Source: QHXM01 sp963697975 (GTDB lineage: Bacteria; Acidobacteriota; Blastocatellia; Pyrinomonadales; Pyrinomonadaceae). From it: 64,000 nucleotides of DNA. Made by a program: the position numbers and the translations under genes. Within the stretch, counting starts at the first letter, position 1. Each line of letters begins with the position of its first letter. Location: contig OY969111.1 in assembly GCA_963697975.1 (NCBI GenBank), positions 2,790,001 through 2,854,000 of the forward strand, given 5' to 3'. This document shows, piece after piece, positions 58,589 through 64,000 of this stretch. The notes below the pieces were generated by a model that saw only the letters and a program-made list of their open reading frames with translations, was not told the DNA's origin and ran no database searches.

Positions 58589-59361
58589 ACGAATCGGGCG
58601 AGCGTGAAAACTTGTGGGGCTATGCCAAGCGCTTGCGCTTCGTCGAGGAGACGATTGCGGAAGTCTTTCCTGAATCTGACCTCGCTTCTTTACGTGTGCT
58701 TGATGTCGGATGCGGCAACGGTTCAATGCTCGCTCTGCCACTGGCGCAGCGTGGCTTTCAGGTCACGGGCATAGACATAGACGCGCGCTCCATCGAACAC
58801 GCGAAGCAACTGGCGAAAGACCTCACGAACGCCACCTTCGTCTGCGGGGATGTCGCAGAACTGAAGATGGGAACTTTTGAGGTGGTTATTCTCGCGGAAG
58901 TTTTGGAACACATGACGGACCCGCACACGTTGCTGGCCGATAGTGCGAAGCACCTCTCGGAAGACGGCATCGTGATCGTCACCGTGCCGAACGGTTACGG
59001 CGAGTTTGAGATTGACTCACGATTCTTTCATCTTCTGCGCCTGCAACGCCTCGTTGACGCGCTGGCGAAGAGTGGGCGAGAAACCGTCGCCGCTACAGAT
59101 AACCACGAGAGCGGCCATGTGCAATCCTTTACGCGCCGCCGCCTGCGTCGTCTCTTCGCGGAGTGTTCTTTAACTGTCTTTCGGGAAGGCTCTGCAAGTT
59201 TTCTCGCCGGGCCGGTCATCGGCCACACTCTGGCGCGCTCAAATCGTTTCATTGAGTGGAACTCACGCGTCACGGACAAATTGCCGTTCGCGCTCGCCAG
59301 CGGATGGTACTTCTCCCTGCGTCACGTAAACAGTAAAGCCTCAGCCGGAGCCGCGCTATGA
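58585..59361 (+). CDS. class I SAM-dependent methyltransferase
   Basis: 258 residues from ATG 58585. VLDVGCGNGSMLALPLAQRG is motif I, GIDIDARSIEHA the acidic end of strand 2, CGDVAELKMGTFEVVILAEV and VLEHMTDPH further motifs. It resembles 3-demethylubiquinone-9 methyltransferase-like enzymes in sugar loci; a sugar O-methyl group is a possible product. Both ends overlap neighbouring genes. Confidence 0.87.
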   Translation: MNESGERENLWGYAKRLRFVEETIAEVFPESDLASLRVLDVGCGNGSMLALPLAQRGFQVTGIDIDARSIEHAKQLAKDLTNATFVCGDVAELKMGTFEVVILAEVLEHMTDPHTLLADSAKHLSEDGIVIVTVPNGYGEFEIDSRFFHLLRLQRLVDALAKSGRETVAATDNHESGHVQSFTRRRLRRLFAECSLTVFREGSASFLAGPVIGHTLARSNRFIEWNSRVTDKLPFALASGWYFSLRHVNSKASAGAAL

Positions 59362-61001
59362 AGTTAGTTTTACTGACTCTAAGCGGCGAGCCTCGCACCA
59401 TCCGCAAGGCGTTGGGGAGGCGCTACCCGAAAGCAGAGATCGAAGAGATTCCGCGCGCACAGATCGAAGCGGGCGGGATGGCGCAGCGTCTCAGCGCCCT
59501 GCGCGCTCTTCGCCCGGATGTTTTCGCCGTTGCGACTGAACGCCTCGCATGGCAGCGCGGCCAGAACGCCTTTCTGCTTTTCGGCGCACTGGCCGGAGCG
59601 CGGCGCACCGTTATCATGGATGCTCACGACGGGTGGCGTGAGGAGAGTCGCGTGCGAAGCCTTGTGGCCTCGCCCTCGCGTCTCGCACGCGAAGCGACGA
59701 TCAGCGCGGCGGCACTCGTGCGCGCGGCGAGTCAGTTGCGGCGGCTTGAGCTTGCCGTCAAGCGTAATGAACATCTTAAAAATCGCCCCGTCAGGAAAGG
59801 TGGGTCAACAGGCGCGACCGAGATTGTCTACCTGCGCGCAACGCCGGGGCCGGGAACTCAACTCGGCGGTGCGGCGAGCCACATCAACGGCTTCATAGGC
59901 GCGGCATTGAAACTCGGCGCGCGCATCTCGCTTGTCAGCAACGACCAGATCGCCGGGCTTGATGAAGACAGGACGCCATTGAAAGTCATCTGGCCGAAGC
60001 CTGTGGGTTCGACGCGCGCGGCGTTTGACATCTACAACAACCTGCGTTTCACGCACGACGCGGCGTTTGCGATTGAGCGCGCCGCACCGGATTTTATTTA
60101 TCAACGCTACAGTCGTTTCAGTTGGGCTGGCGTTGAAGCGAGCATGAGAACCGGGCGGCCTCTGTTTCTTGAATATAACGGCTCGGAGGTGTGGGTCGGA
60201 CGCTACTGGGATCGCGTCGGAAGCCTCGGGTTGCTGGAGCGCTACGAGCGATTGAATCTGGCCGCAGCGGCGCGCATCTTCGTCGTCTCAGAGGTTGAGC
60301 GGCGTAATCTTTTGCGCGCCGGGGTTGAGGATAAAAGAATAGTCGTCAATCCGAACGGCGTGGATGCCGAGCGCTTTCAACCGAACATCGGTGGCGATGG
60401 CGTGCGCGCGGAGCTTGGGATTGGAAGGGACGAAACGCTCGTCGGGTTCGTCGGAACGTTTGGCCCGTGGCACGGCGTGCTGGCGCTTGCGGAAGCGATT
60501 AAACTCATGCCGGAGGATGCGCACGTGCGTTTCCTGCTGGTCGGGAGCGGCGCGCTGCGGGGCGAGGTCGAACGAATTTTGCGCGAGGCCAATGCGGAGC
60601 GGCGCGTGATTATGACGGGTGCAGTCGAGCATGAGCGTGTGCCTCAGCTTCTGGACGCCTGCGACGTGCTCGCCTCGCCGCACGTCCCGCTCGAAGACGG
60701 AAGCGAATTTTTCGGCTCTCCGACAAAGCTGTTCGAGTACATGGCGATGGGCAAAGGCATCGTCGCCAGCCGGTTGGGACAGATCGGCGAGGTGTTGACG
60801 GATGAAGAGACGGCGCTGCTGGTTGAGCCGGGTGATGCGCGCGAGTTGAGCGAAGCCATCTTGCGTCTGATTAATTCAGCGCAGTTGCGCGAAAAACTCG
60901 GAGCGGCAGCCAGACGCGAAGCAATCGCGCGGCATACGTGGACGCACAACGCCGCGCGAGTGCTTGAGGCTTACCGGGAAAGTAGGAACGATGAACGCTG
61001 A
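59358..61001 (+). CDS. family 4 glycosyltransferase with an N-terminal extension
   Basis: 547 residues. The GT-B core begins near residue 155 (EIVYLRATPGPGTQLGGAAS) and has VVNPNGVDAERFQP, VGFVGTFGPWHGVLALAEA and GSPTKLFEYMAMGKGIVAS (E-x7-E area). The first 150 residues are an extra basic domain with no recognised family. It adds a sugar to a lipid-linked intermediate. The final residues (RNDER) and stop are in a heptad repeat. Confidence 0.9.
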   Translation: MKLVLLTLSGEPRTIRKALGRRYPKAEIEEIPRAQIEAGGMAQRLSALRALRPDVFAVATERLAWQRGQNAFLLFGALAGARRTVIMDAHDGWREESRVRSLVASPSRLAREATISAAALVRAASQLRRLELAVKRNEHLKNRPVRKGGSTGATEIVYLRATPGPGTQLGGAASHINGFIGAALKLGARISLVSNDQIAGLDEDRTPLKVIWPKPVGSTRAAFDIYNNLRFTHDAAFAIERAAPDFIYQRYSRFSWAGVEASMRTGRPLFLEYNGSEVWVGRYWDRVGSLGLLERYERLNLAAAARIFVVSEVERRNLLRAGVEDKRIVVNPNGVDAERFQPNIGGDGVRAELGIGRDETLVGFVGTFGPWHGVLALAEAIKLMPEDAHVRFLLVGSGALRGEVERILREANAERRVIMTGAVEHERVPQLLDACDVLASPHVPLEDGSEFFGSPTKLFEYMAMGKGIVASRLGQIGEVLTDEETALLVEPGDARELSEAILRLINSAQLREKLGAAARREAIARHTWTHNAARVLEAYRESRNDER

Positions 61002-61063
61002 ACGCGGAAGTAAAGAGAAACGCTTTTCAGTTCATCGTTCACCGTTCCTCCTTCATCGTTTCT
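60986..61063. repeat. heptad-repeat hairpin, GAACGCT family
   Basis: Left arm GAACGATGAACGCTGAACGC, right arm inverse (GTTCATCGTTCACCGTTCCT). It encodes the C-terminus of the glycosyltransferase and lies just upstream of the next gene. Confidence 0.82.
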
Positions 61064-61075
61064 AAGGGGTGACAT

Positions 61076-61906
61076 GTGAAAGTGGAAGATGAGCAGAAGC
61101 AGCTTGTGGCGGAGAAGCAGCACGCGCGGGAGCAGTGGACGCAAGACCCTTGCGGCGCGAAGTACGGGGCAAAGTATGAATTCGCCACGCGGGAATTTTT
61201 CGACGAGGTTGAGCGCCATCGTTATCAGGAGTATGCGCCCTGGATGCCCGAAGTGATGGGCTTTGATGAGTTCAAGGGTAAAAGATTGCTTGAAGTCGGC
61301 TGCGGGATGGGCACAGACCTTTTGCAGTTTGCGCGGGGCGGTGCGCTTTGCACGGGCGTTGATCTGACGCCGCGCTCGGTCGAGATTTCGAGTCTTCACT
61401 TCGGGCTTTACGACATGCGCGCGGATTTCGTGCTCGGTGACGGCGAGCGGCTGCCTTTCGCAGACGAGAGCTTTGATGTCGTCTATTCCAACGGCGTGCT
61501 GCATCACACGCCGGACACAGCGCAGGCCGTGCGCGAACTCCATCGCGTTTTGCGCCCCGGCGGAATAGCCCGCGTGATGCTCTATCATCGCAACTCGCTC
61601 TATTACTGGACGGAGATAGTTCTGCATCGCGGCATCCTGCGCGGCCATTTTCTGCGCGGCCATTCGCCCGAAGAGATTATGAGCCGCTACGTGGAATACT
61701 CGGAACATGAAGCAAGACCGCTGGTGAAAGTTTATAGCCAGAAACAGGCGCGCGCGCTGTTCAAGCCTTTCGGTGAAATCAAAACAGAAGTCGAGCAGAT
61801 GATTCGTGAGGAACTGAGAGTCCTGCGCCCCGTCGTTTCCGACAAAATGTTTCGTCGCCTGCGCCAAAGCTGTGGGTGGAACGTCATCGTCACTGCGCGG
61901 AAATGA
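61076..61906 (+). CDS. class I SAM-dependent methyltransferase
   Basis: 276 residues starting with GTG 61076. LLEVGCGMGTDLLQFARGG is motif I, TGVDLTPRSVEISS motif II, SFDVVYSNGVLHHTPDTAQ and LRPGGIARVMLYHRNS later ones, as in methyltransferase type 11. The N-terminal 50 residues are charged and helical. Last gene of the polysaccharide locus. Confidence 0.87.
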   Translation: MKVEDEQKQLVAEKQHAREQWTQDPCGAKYGAKYEFATREFFDEVERHRYQEYAPWMPEVMGFDEFKGKRLLEVGCGMGTDLLQFARGGALCTGVDLTPRSVEISSLHFGLYDMRADFVLGDGERLPFADESFDVVYSNGVLHHTPDTAQAVRELHRVLRPGGIARVMLYHRNSLYYWTEIVLHRGILRGHFLRGHSPEEIMSRYVEYSEHEARPLVKVYSQKQARALFKPFGEIKTEVEQMIREELRVLRPVVSDKMFRRLRQSCGWNVIVTARK

Positions 61907-61955
61907 CTGCAACGTGTTATAAAGAGCGAAAACTTCAATCGAGGGGGTGACAGCC

Positions 61956-62801
61956 GTGCGCTGGAGAGAAGGTCGCCAAAGCGATAACGTCGAAGATCGG
62001 CGAGGCATGGGGGGCAAGGGACTGGCCGTCGGCGGTATCGGCTCGGTCGTCGTCCTCGTCATAGCTTTCCTGCTCGGAGTTGATCCCAGCAAGTTGCTGA
62101 ACGGTGGTGATAGTAGTCCCGCGCCGGGCACACAGGTCTCGCGCCCGGCCAACCCCGAGGAAGACGAGCTAAAAGCATTTAGCTCATCCGTGCTGGCTAA
62201 CACGGAAGACGTGTGGGCTGATATTTTCCGGCGAAACGGGCAGCAATACCGCCCGCCGAAACTGGTGCTCTTTACGGGTCGAATCCAATCTCCCTGCGGA
62301 ACGTCTACCTCGGCTGTCGGCCCGTTCTACTGTCCGGGCGATCAAAAGGTCTACATTGACCTTTCCTTTTACAGGGACCTGAAGTCGCGTTTCCGCGCTC
62401 CCGGCGATTTCGCGCAAGCCTATGTCATCGCGCACGAAGTCGGGCATCACATCCAGAAACTTTTGGGGATGATGGATAAGGTGGACTCGATGCGCGGCAG
62501 GACGAGCGAGCGCGAGGCCAACGATCTTTCCGTCAGGCTCGAATTGCAGGCCGATTGTTACGCGGGTGTCTGGGCGCAGTACGCGCAGAAAAAAGGCGAC
62601 CTTGAAGCCGGAGACATCGAAGAGGCTTTGAGCGCCGCGACTGCCGTCGGTGACGACCGCATGCAAAAGGAAGCGCAGGGCTACGTCGTTCCCGATTCGT
62701 TCACGCACGGCAGTTCAGCGCAACGGATGCGCTGGTTCCGACGCGGTTTGGAGACAGGCGAGATCAGGCAGTGCGATACTTTCAATATCAGAAGCCCGTA
62801 A
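61956..62801 (+). CDS. neutral zinc metallopeptidase (YpfJ/KPN_02809 family)
   Basis: 281 residues from GTG 61956, which gives VRWREGRQSDNVEDRRG as in the family and has AGGGGGTGA seven bases ahead (a GTG at 61947 is possible). One TM helix follows (VGGIGSVVVLVIAFLLGV). The zinc site is YVIAHEVGHHIQ, with the third ligand near LELQADCYAGVWA. FYCPGDQKVYIDLSFY is also conserved. A membrane-anchored protein of unknown substrate. Confidence 0.93.
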   Translation: MRWREGRQSDNVEDRRGMGGKGLAVGGIGSVVVLVIAFLLGVDPSKLLNGGDSSPAPGTQVSRPANPEEDELKAFSSSVLANTEDVWADIFRRNGQQYRPPKLVLFTGRIQSPCGTSTSAVGPFYCPGDQKVYIDLSFYRDLKSRFRAPGDFAQAYVIAHEVGHHIQKLLGMMDKVDSMRGRTSEREANDLSVRLELQADCYAGVWAQYAQKKGDLEAGDIEEALSAATAVGDDRMQKEAQGYVVPDSFTHGSSAQRMRWFRRGLETGEIRQCDTFNIRSP

Positions 62802-62827
62802 ACTTAGAGCCGCTAACCAATTCAGAT

Positions 62828-62929
62828 TTAGCAGGGATGGACAGGATAGATAGGATAAGAAAAGGAAGATGAAAGCAGTGTTGCCAGTCTTTCTTTCATC
62901 TTGTTTATCCTGTCCATCCCTGCTAACTC
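62828..62929. repeat. repeat hairpin, GGACAGGATAGATAGGAT family
   Basis: Left arm TTAGCAGGGATGGACAGGAT, right arm inverse (TATCCTGTCCATCCCTGCTA). Convergent intergenic position. Confidence 0.87.
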
Positions 62930-62956
62930 CCTGCCCTGTGATTTTGTCAGGCGCTT

Positions 62957-63892
62957 TTAGTTGGAAGCGCTCATGGCTTTCTTTCGCTGGTTCATCAGAA
63001 CGCCTGAGTCCACAGTTTCGCCGGTGCGCGAGATGACCTGAAAGTGCAGTTGGTTGTCAGCAACTTCAAGGAGCATGAATGACATGTCCTTGTCGAACGC
63101 CTTTTCCGTCAGGGGCGACCCCTTCTTCACGTCGCCGTCTCTCAATTTGCCGCCCGCGCCTGAGATGAAATAATAGATTCCTTTCTGCGGCTTAATCCGT
63201 TCATAGAAGTGCTCGTGTCCGGCGAAGACGGCGTTCACTCCATATTTCAAAAATATCGGCTCGACGACTTCGCGCAGCTTCGTGTCGGAGCCGTGCTTGC
63301 CGCCCGACGAATACGGCGGGTGATGGAAGAAGACGATTTTCCATTCCGAGGTATCCTTCGAGAGTTGCTCTTCAAGCCACTTGATCTGGCGGGCGTCCAT
63401 GTAGTTGCTGTTCAGGGAATAGAACGCGACGTTTCCTTTCGTGAACCTGTAATACTCCTCCCCGTTCATATTGAAGTAGGCATAAAAGCGCTGGTTCGAT
63501 TCGTCGTGATTTCCGAGCGTGGCGTAGAACTTAACCTTGTCGTCCAGCAGCTTCCTGTAAACGTCCTCGAATTTCGTCTTGAAGTCTTCAGCCTTTTCTC
63601 CGCCGTACAGGTTATCGCCCATCATCAAAGCGAACTCGAAGGGGAAGACCTGCCTGTATTTCACCATCAAGTCCGCCAACTCCTGTTGCTTGCCCGTGCC
63701 TGTGCCCGTGTCGCCGACGACCATGAAACGAACAGAGCCTTCCTTTAATGGCAAAGTAACTTTGACTGGCGCAGTGGTTGAAGGATGGCTTTTAGAATGA
63801 ACTGGAGAAACACTCTGGCCGAAAACGTTTTCTCCCAGGCCGCCAAGAATCAAGACGACGGCGACGACAAACGAAGCAACAATCCGTTTCAT
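62957..63892 (-). CDS. exported metallophosphoesterase (purple acid phosphatase-like)
   Basis: 311 residues from ATG 63892, which follows AGGAGAAC; the frame extends to 63952. The signal peptide is RIVASFVVAVVLILGGLGEN. The calcineurin-type metal motifs are all present: VVGDTGTGTG, MMGDNLYGG, LGNHDES, FFHHPPYSS and FAGHEHFYER. Probably a periplasmic or secreted phosphatase. The gene is convergent to the peptidase. Confidence 0.92.
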   Translation of the reverse strand: MKRIVASFVVAVVLILGGLGENVFGQSVSPVHSKSHPSTTAPVKVTLPLKEGSVRFMVVGDTGTGTGKQQELADLMVKYRQVFPFEFALMMGDNLYGGEKAEDFKTKFEDVYRKLLDDKVKFYATLGNHDESNQRFYAYFNMNGEEYYRFTKGNVAFYSLNSNYMDARQIKWLEEQLSKDTSEWKIVFFHHPPYSSGGKHGSDTKLREVVEPIFLKYGVNAVFAGHEHFYERIKPQKGIYYFISGAGGKLRDGDVKKGSPLTEKAFDKDMSFMLLEVADNQLHFQVISRTGETVDSGVLMNQRKKAMSASN

Positions 63893-63923
63893 ACCTGTTC
63901 TCCTCATGCGCGTGCAGACTACT

Positions 63924-64000
63924 TTAAGGAATAGCGTCGAGCATGTAATCAACGATCAATCCATTTTCTCTATCAACCAGCAGCATGTGCCGGTTGACGA
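63924..64000 (-). CDS. C-terminal end of an unidentified gene (5' part outside window)
   Basis: On the minus strand the frame from the right edge reads VNRHMLLVDRENGLIVDYML and DAIP before TAA at 63924. The residue pattern looks protein-like and the stop is 31 bases upstream of the phosphoesterase start on the same strand, so it may be the previous gene of that operon. Too short to identify. Confidence 0.45.
   Translation of the reverse strand, partial: VNRHMLLVDRENGLIVDYMLDAIP

Overview
The window looks like a bacterial chromosome of moderate to high GC (about 55-60% by eye) with Shine-Dalgarno driven genes. Secreted CARDB, Spy/CpxP, SnoaL-like and S41-type proteins, many intergenic heptad-repeat hairpins and the general gene style suggest Acidobacteriota, perhaps Blastocatellia. 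No rRNA or ribosomal protein operon is present, so this placement is inference.

0-8 kb: a 5'-truncated S41/TPR protein and a zinc-ribbon protein, then a lower-GC block (about 2.5-5.3 kb). This block reads as a small integron-type gene-cassette array on the minus strand without a visible integrase: methyltransferase, attC-like site, amidohydrolase, small orphan gene, half attC. It is bracketed by the two arms of a split heptad repeat. NUDIX, pyrE-like and the ybaB/recR pair follow. A four-helix-bundle gene sits between ybaB and recR, exactly in the loop of another split heptad repeat.

8-21.6 kb: mostly housekeeping and secreted proteins (UvrD-type helicase, esterase, hutI, patatin, PilZ, gltX, DUF421, tRNA-Ser). 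A leader or small RNA with an 11-codon ORF lies near 16.2 kb. A 17-bp hairpin covers the ribosome binding site of the DUF421 gene. 21.7-26.2 kb: a tandem pair of DUF4062-STAND NTPases, the first ending right after its NTPase module. 26.3-28.6 kb: an arsenic operon (arsR, arsI-like, aquaporin, arsC) with no efflux pump and a clear promoter/operator.

28.8-47 kb: dxs, tlyA, nadK, a dicarboxylate symporter, rhomboid, queF, MFS, DinB, a short DNA polymerase A and an APC permease. Between 34.9 and 35.5 kb there is no credible gene but a strong sigma70-type promoter, many GNRA- and UUCG-capped hairpins and a strong intrinsic terminator, which is a candidate large structured RNA of about 530 nt. 47.2-61.9 kb: a surface or exopolysaccharide locus (nucleotide-sugar dehydrogenase, UDP-GlcNAc 2-epimerase, heparinase-like, deacetylase-like, formyltransferase, asparagine synthase, flippase, glycosyltransferase, two methyltransferases), mostly with overlapping start and stop codons. 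The window ends with a zinc metallopeptidase, a metallophosphoesterase and the tail of another gene.

At least 17 intergenic sites carry short tandem repeats, mostly heptads, arranged as inverted arms. They resemble the STRR repeats of cyanobacteria. They supply stop codons to several genes, and in two places the loop contains inserted genes.
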